A stretch of DNA of 40,362 bases from an uncultured Chloroflexales bacterium (GCA_937918935.1 CAKZSI010000010.1:1-40362), one strand, 5' to 3'. Shown: positions 7,316-16,209, counted from the first letter of the stretch. Notes: generated by a model not told the origin, from the letters alone. A program made the numbers and translations.

Positions 7316-9274
7316 CTACAATGCCCGTCCCACGCGCTCGCCCTCGATGATCGCCGCGTGGGCCCGGCGCGGTGCCAGGGCGTCGCCGATGCGGTGCAAT
7401 TCGGGCACGCGCCCCTTCAGTGCGAAGTACAGCCCGGCGTCGGCCCGCCGCTGCACCGCCAGCACGATCGTGTCTACCGGGTCGAAGGTGATGATCTGCC
7501 CGCTGTAGTTGTGGACCGCGGTGACCAGGCCGTTAGCGGCGTTGAGCACCGAGACGTTCGGCGTGCAGATGATGTTGAGCTGCCGGGCGCGGCGGTACCA
7601 GTTTTCGAGATCCAGGGTGACGCCGAGGTCCTGCCCCACGTAGAGCGTGGGAGTGACGATCTCGACCCGGCAGCCCTGCTCGGCCAGATACTCGGCCACG
7701 CTGGTGGCCTCGTGAAAGCCCAGGCGATCGATGATCATGACCCGCTTGCCCGGGGTGACCCGCCCGGCGAGGATGTCGGTCACATCGGCCACTTCGGGGC
7801 CATCGGCGCCGGGGAAGGCATTGCGGTCAGGTGTGGAGCCGGTAGCGATCACCACTGCGTCGGGTTGCTCGGCCAGCACCATCTCGGCATCGGCGGCCAC
7901 GCCGGTGCGCACCGTCACATCGAGCTGGTGCAGTTCGTGGAGCAGGTTGCGCACCAGGTCACCGAACTCGGCCCGGTTGGTCACCTTGACTGCCAGATTG
8001 ACCTGGCCTCCCAGTTCGGGCTGCCGCTCGTAAAGGGTGACGCGGTGGCCGCGCCGGGCGGCGATGACGGCGGCCTTGAGGCCCGCCGGCCCGCCGCCGA
8101 CCACGGTCACTCGTTTAGGGCGCGGCGCGGGCTTGAGCGTGCCGATGCCCAGTTCCTTCTCGCGACCGGTCGCGGGCGTCTCGATGCAGCCCATCCAGCG
8201 GTTCAGCCCCATGCGCCCGACGCACTCCTGGTTGCACGAGAGGCACAGGCGGATGTCCTCGACGCGGTTCTCGCGCGACTTGCGGGCGAACTCCGGGTCG
8301 GCGATCTGGGCGCGCACGATGCCCACCAGGTCGGCGTGGCCCTCCTGCAACACCCGCTCGGCCTGGATGGGGTCCTTGATGCGCCCCACGCCGATGACCG
8401 GGAGCCGCACCGCCTTGCGGATGGCCGAGGAGATGAACAGGGCGTAGCCCGGTGGGATGTGCATCGAGGCTTCGATCATGTAGAGGGTATGGGTCGCGGT
8501 GCCGATGCTGGTGTTGATGTAGTCAATCAGCCCGTCGGCCTCCAGAATGCGCGCGGCGGCCACGGCCTCGTCGAGCACGATGCCGTCGCGGATCAGTTCG
8601 TCGCCGCAGAGGCGCACGCCGAGGACGTAGTCGCGCCCGACGCGGGCACGAATAGCGGCGATGATCTCGCGCAGCAGGCGCATGCGCTGCTCCAGCCCGC
8701 CGCCGTAGCCATCGGTGCGCAGGTTGTTGTGGCGCGAGAGGAACTGGCGCACAATTGAGGAGTGCGAGCATTGCAGCTCCACCCCGTCGAAGCCGCCGAG
8801 CCGGGTGTGGAAGGCCACCTGGGCATACCCGGCGATGATCTCCTGAATATCTTCCAGTTCGACCGCCTTGGGCACCTCGCGGAACATCGGGTCGGCTACC
8901 GACGAGGGCGCCCAGGCCGGCAGGCGGGTGAACATGCCGCTGCTCTGGCCGCCGTTGTGGTTGATCTGGGCCAGGATAGGGGTGCCCTCGGCATGGACCG
9001 TGGCGGTGATCTGCCGGTAGCCAGGGATGACCGCCGGGTTGAAGGCGTGGATCAGCTTTTCGTAGGGGTGATCGGTGGGATGGGTGGAGTGCTCCTCGGT
9101 AATGATCAGCCCCGCCCCGCCACGCGCCCGTTCACGGTAGTAGTACACGTGGCGCTCGGAGGGCATGTACCCTTCGGCGTAGTTGGTGAGGTGCGCCGAG
9201 AAGACGATCCGGTTGTTGAGCGTCAGGCTGCCGACCTTGATCGGCGTGAACAACAGACGGGCGCCCTGCTTCAT
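7316..9274 (-). CDS. Mycofactocin-system FadH/OYE-family oxidoreductase (paralogue A)
   Basis: A 652-residue enzyme built like 2,4-dienoyl-CoA reductase. The N-terminal FMN-binding Old Yellow Enzyme barrel (about 1-340) is followed by an iron-sulfur motif, Cys-x2-Cys-x3-Cys-x11-Cys (CLSCNQECVGRMGLNRWMGC, about 355-375), then by FAD/NAD-binding Rossmann domains (VTVVGGGPAGLKAAV near 402). Two such FadH/OYE paralogues are a recognised feature of mycofactocin loci in the protein-family literature. Their substrate is not established; reduction of an enone or alkenal, or a step in cofactor maturation, are both possible. Start ATG 9274 lies one base after the stop of the upstream paralogue, with GGAAGGG upstream. 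The mft-linked subfamily assignment comes from context. Confidence 0.85.
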   Translation of the reverse strand: MKQGARLLFTPIKVGSLTLNNRIVFSAHLTNYAEGYMPSERHVYYYRERARGGAGLIITEEHSTHPTDHPYEKLIHAFNPAVIPGYRQITATVHAEGTPILAQINHNGGQSSGMFTRLPAWAPSSVADPMFREVPKAVELEDIQEIIAGYAQVAFHTRLGGFDGVELQCSHSSIVRQFLSRHNNLRTDGYGGGLEQRMRLLREIIAAIRARVGRDYVLGVRLCGDELIRDGIVLDEAVAAARILEADGLIDYINTSIGTATHTLYMIEASMHIPPGYALFISSAIRKAVRLPVIGVGRIKDPIQAERVLQEGHADLVGIVRAQIADPEFARKSRENRVEDIRLCLSCNQECVGRMGLNRWMGCIETPATGREKELGIGTLKPAPRPKRVTVVGGGPAGLKAAVIAARRGHRVTLYERQPELGGQVNLAVKVTNRAEFGDLVRNLLHELHQLDVTVRTGVAADAEMVLAEQPDAVVIATGSTPDRNAFPGADGPEVADVTDILAGRVTPGKRVMIIDRLGFHEATSVAEYLAEQGCRVEIVTPTLYVGQDLGVTLDLENWYRRARQLNIICTPNVSVLNAANGLVTAVHNYSGQIITFDPVDTIVLAVQRRADAGLYFALKGRVPELHRIGDALAPRRAHAAIIEGERVGRAL

Positions 9275-9275
9275 C

Positions 9276-11258
9276 TCACACCGCCCTTCCAGCGCGATAG
9301 CCCTCGAGCACAGCCTGCCCGATCCGCCGCGGGGCCACACAGTCGCCCGCGCGGTACAGGGCGGGCATGCCCTCGCTGCCGAATCCCGCTTCCTTCAGGG
9401 TGAAGTAGAGGGTCTCGTCGGGCCGGTCGTAGGTCACGTCAACGATCAGGTCCACCTGCTCGATGCGCTGCTCCTCACGGCTGAAGCGATCGACCATGAT
9501 CAGCGTCCGGTTAGTGACCCGCACCGCCTCTTGCTGGGGATGGAAGACCACCCCTTTGCTCCAGGCCCGCTGGTTCCAGGCGGTCAGTTCCTGGGTGGCG
9601 GTGAGGCGCTGGCCGCAGAACATGTCGCGGGTGACGATCTCGACCTTCCAGCCTTTCTGCACCAGCCACTCGGCCACGGCCATACCGTCGTGGTCGCCGA
9701 TCTCGTCGAGCACCACGGCCTTGCCGGTGGGGGGCAGGGGTGCGCCGCCGAGCACGTCGCGCTCGTTAAGCACCGGCACGCTGTTGTCGAAGTCCACGCC
9801 GGGATAGAGCACCGGCACGCCGCCGACGGCGACGATCACTGCATCAGGCATCTCGGCGCGCACGGTCTCGAAGGTGGCCGTCACGCCAAGGTGGATCGTC
9901 ACGCCGAGCTTGCGGATCTGTGCTTCGAGCCAGTGGCCGATCAGTTCCAGGCGCTTGCGGCCCGGTTCGGCGGAGGCCAGGAGCAGTGCGCCCCCCAGGG
10001 TCTCACTCTGCTCGTAGAGGGTCACGCGGTGGCCGCGCAGGGCGGCGACACGGGCGGCCTCCATCCCCGCCGGGCCGCCGCCGATGACCATCACCCGTTT
10101 GGGGCGCACTGCGGGGGGCAGGGTGGCGAACTCGGCGTGGGCCTCGTGGCCCGCGGCGGGGTTGATCGAACAGCTCAAGCGCGGATTTTGCACGCTCTGC
10201 ACCACACAATCCTGGTTGCAGAGGATGCACTGGCGCACGTCCTCGGCGCGCCCCTCGCGCACCTTGCGCGGCAGATCGGGGTCGGCGATCAACGCGCGGG
10301 TCATCTTCACTGCGTCAGCCCGGCCCTCCACCAGCACCATCGCCGCCTGCCGCGGGTCCACGATGCTGCCCTGGGCAAAGACCGGGATCTGCACGGCTTC
10401 CTTGATCTCGGCGGCCAGGTGCAGGGCGTAGCCGGGGGGCATATACAGCCCGGCGCGGATCAGGTGCGGGGTGTAGATGCTGCCGCTGACCACGCTAAGG
10501 TAGTCAATCTGGTGTTCGCTGCTGAGGATGCGGGCGATCTCGGCGGCGTCACCGGGCTTGATGCCAGCCCAGGGGGCGTGCTCGTCGCCGCTGAGGCGCA
10601 GGCCCACCACCGCCTCGTCGCCGACGACCCGGCGCACCGCGGCGATCACCTCGCGGGCGAAGCGCAGCCGGTTCTCCAGCGGGCCGCCGTACTCATCCTG
10701 GCGCTGGTTGGTCAGCGGGGAGAGAAACTGGCGCACCAGGCTCTCGGGGCCGGCGTTGATCTCTACCCCGTCGAGACCACCCTCGATGGCGTAGCGGGCC
10801 GCCGTGGCGAAACCGTCAATCACCGCGGCGATGTCCTCCGGCTCCATCTCCTTGGGGACCTCGCGGCTGTTGACCTCGGGGATGGGCGAGGGCGCCCAGA
10901 GGGCGGCCTGGGAGTAGTGGCTGGTGCCCTGCATGCCGCTGTGGGTCAACTGGGCCAGCACCACCGGGCCGTGGGAGCGCAGGGCCTCGGCGATCATGCG
11001 GTAGGTGGGCACGATGCGCTCGTCGTAGCCGAAGATGGCGTACTCATAGGGCCAGTCGGAGGGATGCACCACGCTGCCCTCGAGCACGATCACCCCCGCG
11101 CCGCCGCGGGCGCGCGCCGTGTAGTAGGCGGCGTGGCGCGAGTCGAAGCGATTGTGGCGCGCGAAGTTGGTCTGGTGCGCGGCGAAGACGATCCGCGAGG
11201 GCGCCGTTTTCCGTCCCAGGCGCAGGGGTTGGAACAACGGGGCGAAGGGTTCAGCCAT
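9276..11258 (-). CDS. Mycofactocin-system FadH/OYE-family oxidoreductase (paralogue B)
   Basis: A 660-residue protein with the same layout as its downstream neighbour: OYE barrel (IVFAAHQTNFARHN near the start, LAQLTHSGMQG near 105), Fe-S motif CILCNQDCVVQSVQNPRLSC (about 348-368), and FAD/NAD domains (VMVIGGGPAGMEAARV near 393). The two proteins are clearly homologous but differ throughout, so this is an old duplication rather than a recent one. The ATG at 11258 follows GAGGAG. It is transcribed after mftC across a 99-bp gap. Enzymes of this type normally take electrons from NAD(P)H through FAD and the [4Fe-4S] cluster to FMN. Confidence 0.85.
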   Translation of the reverse strand: MAEPFAPLFQPLRLGRKTAPSRIVFAAHQTNFARHNRFDSRHAAYYTARARGGAGVIVLEGSVVHPSDWPYEYAIFGYDERIVPTYRMIAEALRSHGPVVLAQLTHSGMQGTSHYSQAALWAPSPIPEVNSREVPKEMEPEDIAAVIDGFATAARYAIEGGLDGVEINAGPESLVRQFLSPLTNQRQDEYGGPLENRLRFAREVIAAVRRVVGDEAVVGLRLSGDEHAPWAGIKPGDAAEIARILSSEHQIDYLSVVSGSIYTPHLIRAGLYMPPGYALHLAAEIKEAVQIPVFAQGSIVDPRQAAMVLVEGRADAVKMTRALIADPDLPRKVREGRAEDVRQCILCNQDCVVQSVQNPRLSCSINPAAGHEAHAEFATLPPAVRPKRVMVIGGGPAGMEAARVAALRGHRVTLYEQSETLGGALLLASAEPGRKRLELIGHWLEAQIRKLGVTIHLGVTATFETVRAEMPDAVIVAVGGVPVLYPGVDFDNSVPVLNERDVLGGAPLPPTGKAVVLDEIGDHDGMAVAEWLVQKGWKVEIVTRDMFCGQRLTATQELTAWNQRAWSKGVVFHPQQEAVRVTNRTLIMVDRFSREEQRIEQVDLIVDVTYDRPDETLYFTLKEAGFGSEGMPALYRAGDCVAPRRIGQAVLEGYRAGRAV

Positions 11259-11357
11259 GGTCTCCTCATTTCCAGAAGGCGCCTGCTGGCGTGACAACCT
11301 GTCAGGTGTTTGCGGGGAGGGTGAAGTCCTCCTACGCCCCTTCCTGCTGGTATCCGC

Positions 11358-12410
11358 CTACCACTGCTGCAACGGGATCAACCCCGTGCGCAGCGTCGCC
11401 GGTTCACCGCCGAAGATACAGTCGGGATCGGGGTCGTCGAGCGAGCGTCCGGTGAAGTGTTTGACCGCCATGCAACCGCCGTGGCACAGGGCGTAGGCGT
11501 TGCACTGCTGGCACGTGCCGCCCACCTGCCACTGCCGCAGGTGGTTGAAGAGCGGGGCGTGCCGCCAGATATGGGTGAAGCCCCCCGGCGCGCGCACATT
11601 GCCTGCCGAAAACTCGGGCGCCAGCACGAAGGGACAGGCGTACACCTCACCCACCGGGTCCACGCAGCAGACGATCCGCCCGGCGCCGCACATATTCAGG
11701 CCGTCAATCGGCGTACCGTAGGCCGAGAGGTGGAAGAACGAATCGCCGGTCATTACATCGGGGTGGGCAAGGAGCCACTCGTAGAGGGCGCGGTTCTGAG
11801 CGTGGGTCGGGCGCATGTGCTCCCACACCTCCGCGCCGCGCCCGGAGGGCCGCAGGCGGGTGACGCGCAATTGGGCGCCGTAGTGTTGGGCCAGGGTGTA
11901 GAGATCATCGAGTTGATGGGCATTCTGGCGGGTGACCACAGTGTTGATCTTGAAGGGAAAGCCCTCCGCCGCCAGCAGTTCCATCGCCCGCAGCGCACGC
12001 CGGAAGGCGCCCGTACCGCGTACCGGGTCGTTGGTCTCGGCGGTGGCGCCATCGAGACTGATCTGCAGGTCCAGGTAATCGCGGGCGGCGATCCAGGCCG
12101 CGGCGGCGGGGTCAATCAAGGTGCCGTTGGTGCTGAACTTGACCCCGATACTCCGTTCCAGGCAGTAGTCCATCAACTCGAAGAAATCGGGCCGGCTCAT
12201 CGGCTCGCCGCCGCCCACATTGACATAAAACACCTTCATTGCCGCCCACTCGTCAATCAGGGCGCGCGCTTCGGCGGTGCTCAACTCGCCGGTGTGGGGC
12301 CGGCCCGACGACGAAAGGCAGTGGACGCAGCGCAGGTTGCAGCCGTAGGTCAGCTCCCAGGTCAGGCAGATCGGCGCGTCCAGGCCCTGGCGGAAGATTT
12401 CGTAGCTCAT
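11358..12410 (-). CDS. mftC: Mycofactocin radical SAM maturase MftC
   Basis: A 350-residue radical SAM/SPASM protein. The SAM-cluster cysteines are Cys24, Cys28 and Cys31 (CNLRCVHC), followed by the GGGEP motif, and the C-terminal SPASM domain carries further cysteines including CQQCNAYALCHGGC. MftC oxidatively decarboxylates the C-terminal tyrosine of MftA and then forms a carbon-carbon bond to the neighbouring valine, with MftB presenting the peptide. The ATG at 12410 is preferred over the TTG at 12425 because AAGGA lies seven bases ahead of it. It lies between the MftM-like methyltransferase and the OYE paralogues, about 6.3 kb from mftB. Confidence 0.95.
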   Translation of the reverse strand: MSYEIFRQGLDAPICLTWELTYGCNLRCVHCLSSSGRPHTGELSTAEARALIDEWAAMKVFYVNVGGGEPMSRPDFFELMDYCLERSIGVKFSTNGTLIDPAAAAWIAARDYLDLQISLDGATAETNDPVRGTGAFRRALRAMELLAAEGFPFKINTVVTRQNAHQLDDLYTLAQHYGAQLRVTRLRPSGRGAEVWEHMRPTHAQNRALYEWLLAHPDVMTGDSFFHLSAYGTPIDGLNMCGAGRIVCCVDPVGEVYACPFVLAPEFSAGNVRAPGGFTHIWRHAPLFNHLRQWQVGGTCQQCNAYALCHGGCMAVKHFTGRSLDDPDPDCIFGGEPATLRTGLIPLQQW

Positions 12411-12440
12411 GGTGATCCTTTGCAAGCCTCGTCAGGGTAT

Positions 12441-12461
12441 GGGGAAACCAGGTTTGCCCAT
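12441..12461. repeat. Dispersed palindromic unit GGGGAAACC-n-GGTTT (copy 2)
   Basis: GGGGAAACC-A-GGTTTGCCC followed by AT, 30 bp upstream of mftC, in the 179-bp gap after the MftM-like gene. It has the same core as the copies at 7289, 24055 and 34456. Confidence 0.6.
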
Positions 12462-12540
12462 ATCTCTCCAATGGCTATGTTCACCGTAGGCGCCCATGCG
12501 GCTTCGCCGCACAATCCCGGAATGGTGATGAGTGTTTCCT

Positions 12541-12559
12541 GGGAGGGCCATGCCCTCCC
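12541..12559. repeat. GGGAGGGC hairpin family (copy with CAT loop)
   Basis: Perfect 8-bp arms GGGAGGGC and GCCCTCCC around CAT, between the MftM-like gene and mftC. The same stem recurs with a GAA loop at 20104-20122 and 27317-27335 and with 7-bp arms at 32316-32332. It has no T-run here and lies inside an apparent operon, so a simple terminator role is doubtful. Confidence 0.65.
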
Positions 12560-12589
12560 AAACCCTTCCCTGCGGCGTCCGGGTTCACC

Positions 12590-13531
12590 TCAGCGATCCA
12601 CTACCAACCAGCAGCCGTGCAGTTCAAAGGTCTGGAAGCGGCCCCCGAGTTCGCGGCCCAGGATCGCCAGGCGTTCGGTGGTAAAGGTCTGGCGATGGCC
12701 GAAACGCGGATCGGGCTGTTCTTCGAGGGGCACGGTCACGATCAGACGCCGCGCGGTGAGTTGCCAGAGGGCGCGCAGGGCGGTCAGAGTTTGCTCCGGG
12801 GCCAGGTGCTCCAGCACGTGCACGCAGGTCACCGTGTCGAACTGCCCCAGACGCGCCAGGTCGTCACCGAGCAGGTCGGCGACGGTGAAGCTGACGCTGG
12901 CCAGCCCGGCGCGCCGGGCATAGGCATTGGCGAAGCCGACCAGGGCGGCGTCGAGGTCGCAGCCGACGATCCTGTCCGGCGGGGTGCCGCGACGGGCCAG
13001 GAGCAGGGGCAGGAAGCCGAAACACGTGCCGGCGTCGAGGAGGCTCGCGCCGCGCGCCAGGTCCATCAGCCGGCGGTAGATCGCCCCGAAGGGGCCGATA
13101 AAATCAATGGCTGGCTCGTCGCTCTGCATAGCCCCTTCGAGGGCCGCCAATGAGTTGACATAAAAACGGTGCCAGGCGCGGCCTTCGTTGCTGTCCATCG
13201 AGCGCACAATCGCCCCGACGCAGTGCTCAAAGAGGGTCTGCTGGTCGTGGGCGAAAGGATCATCAGCGGACGACAGTTCGGGCAAACGTCCCCGCGCGGC
13301 GCTCAGCAGGGGCAGCAGTTCATTGGCGACGTAGAAGCCCAGGTTGTTGTCAATCTGCTCAGGACGAAAGGAATGCACCACTACCAGTTCCGGGCCGGCG
13401 GCCGGGGTGTGCGGGGCCGGTTCCAGACGGTAGACCGTAAAATGCTGGCTACCGGCCGTGGCGGGAAGGTTCCCGGCCAGGCATGCGGTAAGGGCGGCGT
13501 GGCGCCAGGGTGACAGTACCAGCGGGACCAT
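12590..13531 (-). CDS. mftM: Class I SAM methyltransferase, probable mycofactocin oligosaccharide methyltransferase MftM
   Basis: A 313-residue protein. The N-terminal half contains a RAWHRFYVNSLAALEG segment and the C-terminal half is a class I SAM methyltransferase (SLLDAGTCFGFLPLLLARRG near 164, VTCVHVLEHLAPEQ near 232, then RRLIVTVPLEEQPDPRFGH). In mycobacteria MftM methylates a glucose of the mycofactocin sugar chain. The WHRFY block and the D-G/A-x-C/S-FGFLPLLLA motif agree with my memory of MftM, and the gene sits in the mft operon, but I could not run a comparison. Its stop-to-start contact with the VWA gene upstream (two-base gap) and a GGAGA ribosome site at the ATG show cotranscription. 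It is distinct from the methyltransferase fused to MftF. Confidence 0.68.
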   Translation of the reverse strand: MVPLVLSPWRHAALTACLAGNLPATAGSQHFTVYRLEPAPHTPAAGPELVVVHSFRPEQIDNNLGFYVANELLPLLSAARGRLPELSSADDPFAHDQQTLFEHCVGAIVRSMDSNEGRAWHRFYVNSLAALEGAMQSDEPAIDFIGPFGAIYRRLMDLARGASLLDAGTCFGFLPLLLARRGTPPDRIVGCDLDAALVGFANAYARRAGLASVSFTVADLLGDDLARLGQFDTVTCVHVLEHLAPEQTLTALRALWQLTARRLIVTVPLEEQPDPRFGHRQTFTTERLAILGRELGGRFQTFELHGCWLVVDR

Positions 13532-13533
13532 GA

Positions 13534-15015
13534 CTATCTCCGATTGGCAAACGAGCTACGCACCAGGTTTTCGGCCACACGCCCCAGTTGATCCAGATTG
13601 CGCACCACTTCGACCTTGTGGCAGATCGGCGCATAGGTAGGCATATCTGACGCACCGAGGCCCCAGCTCCCGCGGGACTCCGGCGTCAGCCAGATCACCT
13701 GTTTGCAGCGCCGGCGCAACTCTTCGAGGATCCAGGCATTAGGCGGGTTGCGATTGCCGCGCCCGTCGCCCAGAATGATCAGCGTGGTGCGGCTGGTGGC
13801 CGCCGAGCGGTAGCGCTCGTAGAAGATCTCCAGCGCCCGGCCGTAATTGCTATTCTCTTCGGTATTGATAATCTCGCCGCTGAAAACGCGGTCGATCGTC
13901 TCCTCCAGGCTGGAGCGCTCGATCTCGGTGCTGATTTCGGCCAGATCGCTCACAAAGACAAAGCTGCGCACCCGGCTGAAGAGCGATTGCAGACTGTAGA
14001 CCAGGTGGAGCATAAAGCGCGCCGTAGTGCGCACCGACAGACTGACGTCGCAGATCACCGTCAGGCGCGGGCGCTCCTCGCGCTGGTTGGAGAGCACCGG
14101 GAAGAAGGGCACCCCGTCGTACTTCAGATTGCCGCGAATGGTGCGCGAGACGTTGATCCGTCCGCGCCGGTTGGCAGTTCGGCGGTAGGAGAGCGCACCG
14201 CGCATCTGCCGACCCAGGCGGCGGATAATCTCGTCCATCTGGCGGCGCTCGTGGTCGCTGAAGCGGTAGCTCCGGCGGGGCCGGGGCGGGGCCGGGGCGG
14301 CGGTGCGGGGGTGCTGCAGGGCAGCCTCACGGGCGCGGTAGCGCCGCAGCAGCTCGGGCAGCCGGGTGAGGCCCCCGGCGAGTCGGGCCTCCAGTTGCTC
14401 CAGCAGGGCCTCGTCCACCTCGAGCGCGCGGAGGTCGGCGAGCAGGGCCTCAACCGCGCCGCCCAGATCAATTTCGTCGCCGGAGTCGCCCAGGCTGAGT
14501 TCCCCGCCGCCGGGCATGCCGGGGTTGTGGCGGGCGTTGACGTGGAAGGTCGGCTTATAGCCGTCCTGGCCGGGATCCTTGCGCTGCTGCAACAGCAGGT
14601 GCTGCCCGAAGAGCGAGAGATCAACGCCTTCATACTCCGGCGTCACCGGGGCGCGGGTGGTGCGATCGGTATCAATCTCGACGGGGGCGATCTCTGCGCG
14701 CGCCCCCTCCGCTGCCGCGGGGACGTCGGCGCCACTCGCGTCGGGCAGGAGGGTGACGGCGGCATCACCGGGCGCTTCTGGTGCAGCCCCATGACTGGGG
14801 GCCGGCAGGCTGAAGTACAGGTCAAACAGCCGGTCAAACTCGGCGATGGCCTGGCACTGCTTCACCAGCGTACTGCGGAGCGTCACGCGCACCGTCTCGC
14901 GGTCATCAACGCCCGCCAGGGCCAGGGCCTGCAGGGCGTCGATCGTCTCGGCGGGCGAAACGGCGATGCCGTGGTGTTTCAGCAGCGCAACGAAGCGCGT
15001 GATCGGGACGTCCAT
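13534..15015 (-). CDS. VWA-domain protein (CoxE-like), partner of the MoxR ATPase
   Basis: A 493-residue protein. Residues about 1-70 form a helical N-terminus, followed by a low-complexity acidic and Ala/Pro-rich middle, an arginine-rich stretch (about 235-290), and a C-terminal von Willebrand A domain with the MIDAS motif DVSLS near 317-321 and the ILGDGRGNRN segment. It resembles CoxE-type VWA proteins that act with a MoxR ATPase to load metals into, or activate, oxidoreductases. No CO dehydrogenase genes are visible, so the client is more likely within this locus: the Mno-type methanol dehydrogenase, encoded just beyond the ATPase gene, or the tungsten AOR. The ATG follows GGAGGAG, two bases after the ATPase stop. 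The family is clear; the client is inferred. Confidence 0.88.
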   Translation of the reverse strand: MDVPITRFVALLKHHGIAVSPAETIDALQALALAGVDDRETVRVTLRSTLVKQCQAIAEFDRLFDLYFSLPAPSHGAAPEAPGDAAVTLLPDASGADVPAAAEGARAEIAPVEIDTDRTTRAPVTPEYEGVDLSLFGQHLLLQQRKDPGQDGYKPTFHVNARHNPGMPGGGELSLGDSGDEIDLGGAVEALLADLRALEVDEALLEQLEARLAGGLTRLPELLRRYRAREAALQHPRTAAPAPPRPRRSYRFSDHERRQMDEIIRRLGRQMRGALSYRRTANRRGRINVSRTIRGNLKYDGVPFFPVLSNQREERPRLTVICDVSLSVRTTARFMLHLVYSLQSLFSRVRSFVFVSDLAEISTEIERSSLEETIDRVFSGEIINTEENSNYGRALEIFYERYRSAATSRTTLIILGDGRGNRNPPNAWILEELRRRCKQVIWLTPESRGSWGLGASDMPTYAPICHKVEVVRNLDQLGRVAENLVRSSFANRR

Positions 15016-15017
15016 GC

Positions 15018-16091
15018 CTACTCCTCCCGACGGGAACTGAAATAGGCCCGTTCGTTGGTGCGGTAGCGTTCCTGCTGCTCGCGCAGATCCATGTTGTCGA
15101 AGGTCAGGCGCGCGGTCCCATTGCCGCTCTCCAGGAGCATCGGCAACTGGGCGCTCACCTGCTGCACATCGCGGTCGTACTTGAGGATCAGTTGCAGCGT
15201 CTCTTCTACCAGTTCGCGGTTCAACTGATCGGCATTGAGCAGCACCAGGGCCTGGGCCCAGTCGAGGGTCTCGCTGATGCTGGGCGCCTTGCGCAGATCC
15301 ATGGCGCGGATGCGGCGGATGAGGCTCACCACCTGGCGGGCCAGGTTCTCGCGCAACTCCGGCACCTTGAGACGAATAATTTCCAGTTCGCGTTCTTCAT
15401 CGGGGTAACCGATCGCCAGGTGCAGGCAGCGCCGTTTCAGCGCGTCGCTCAACTCGCGAGTGTTGTTGCCAGTAATGCACACCAGAGGCGGATGCCGGGC
15501 GACGATGGTGCCGATTTCGGGCACCGTCACCTGGAAATCACTCAACACTTCGAGCAAGAAAGCCTCGAACTGCTCCTCGGCGCGGTCAATTTCATCAATC
15601 AGCAGCACCACCGGCTCCGGCGAGGCAATCGCCTGGAGGATGGGGCGGCGTACCATGAAGTGTTCCGAGAAGAACACATCCTCGTGCTGGCGCAGGTACT
15701 CCACCGCGGCGCGCAGGTCCTCCATCTCGGCGAACAGGCTGCCGATCTTCTCGCGCAGGATCTGCGTGTAGAGCAACTGCTTGCCGTACTCCCACTCATA
15801 CAGCGCCCGGGCCTCGTCGAGGCCCTCGTAGCACTGCAGACGGATGAGCGAGCGGTTCAGCGCCCGCGCCACCGTCTTGGCCAGTTCGGTCTTGCCGACC
15901 CCCGCCGGCCCCTCGATCAGCACCGGCTTATTCATCTTGAGGGCGAGAAAGATCACCGTCGCCAGCTTGCGGTCGCAGATGTAGCGCTGCTGGCGCAGGA
16001 GGGTCACTACCTGGTCGATCGTTTCAAACACTGATGTATGCTCCGTGTGCTGGAGGGCGGCGATGGAGGTGACGAAACGTTCTGGCTGCAT
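15018..16091 (-). CDS. MoxR-family AAA+ ATPase (CoxD-like)
   Basis: A 357-residue AAA+ ATPase with Walker A GPAGVGKT at 61-68, Walker B VVLLIDEIDRA (about 160-170), sensor 1 VCITGNNTREL and arginine finger region ALKRRCLHLAIGYPDEERE, as in the MoxR family. MoxR proteins work with VWA partners to assemble or activate enzyme complexes, the original case being methanol dehydrogenase of methylotrophs. It lies between the methanol dehydrogenase gene (162 bp upstream) and the VWA gene (two-base gap), which favours a role in activating an oxidoreductase of this locus. The annotated ATG at 16091 has GGGCGAG close upstream; a start a few codons later is possible. Confidence 0.9.
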   Translation of the reverse strand: MQPERFVTSIAALQHTEHTSVFETIDQVVTLLRQQRYICDRKLATVIFLALKMNKPVLIEGPAGVGKTELAKTVARALNRSLIRLQCYEGLDEARALYEWEYGKQLLYTQILREKIGSLFAEMEDLRAAVEYLRQHEDVFFSEHFMVRRPILQAIASPEPVVLLIDEIDRAEEQFEAFLLEVLSDFQVTVPEIGTIVARHPPLVCITGNNTRELSDALKRRCLHLAIGYPDEERELEIIRLKVPELRENLARQVVSLIRRIRAMDLRKAPSISETLDWAQALVLLNADQLNRELVEETLQLILKYDRDVQQVSAQLPMLLESGNGTARLTFDNMDLREQQERYRTNERAYFSSRREE

Positions 16092-16209
16092 CTCGCCCGA
16101 CGGCTAATGGTCTTTGAACCCGTATGTCGCTCTCCACCTCGCGCCTGGCAGCTCAAGCCACGTTTCGTCGCACCCGGCGACAATGAGGCCGGTCAGGGTA
16201 CGGAGGGTT

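Noticed and set aside
7316-11258. Reading one of the two OYE-type enzymes as MftD
   Set aside because: MftD belongs to the FMN-dependent L-lactate dehydrogenase family; these proteins have an OYE barrel, Fe-S motif and FAD/NAD domains instead. A functional replacement remains possible but is not a homology call.
9183-11294. A 703-residue plus-strand open frame, and similar long plus-strand frames at 6953-8758, 5184-6251 and 1436-2665
   Set aside because: They lie exactly opposite well-recognised enzyme genes, are rich in Gly, Ala, His and Gln typical of antisense frames in GC-rich DNA, and show no family motifs.
13534-16091. MoxR/VWA pair as part of a CO dehydrogenase (cox) or nitric oxide reductase (nor) cluster
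   Set aside because: No coxMSL, norB or norC genes are near; the flanking genes are mno and mft-linked genes.
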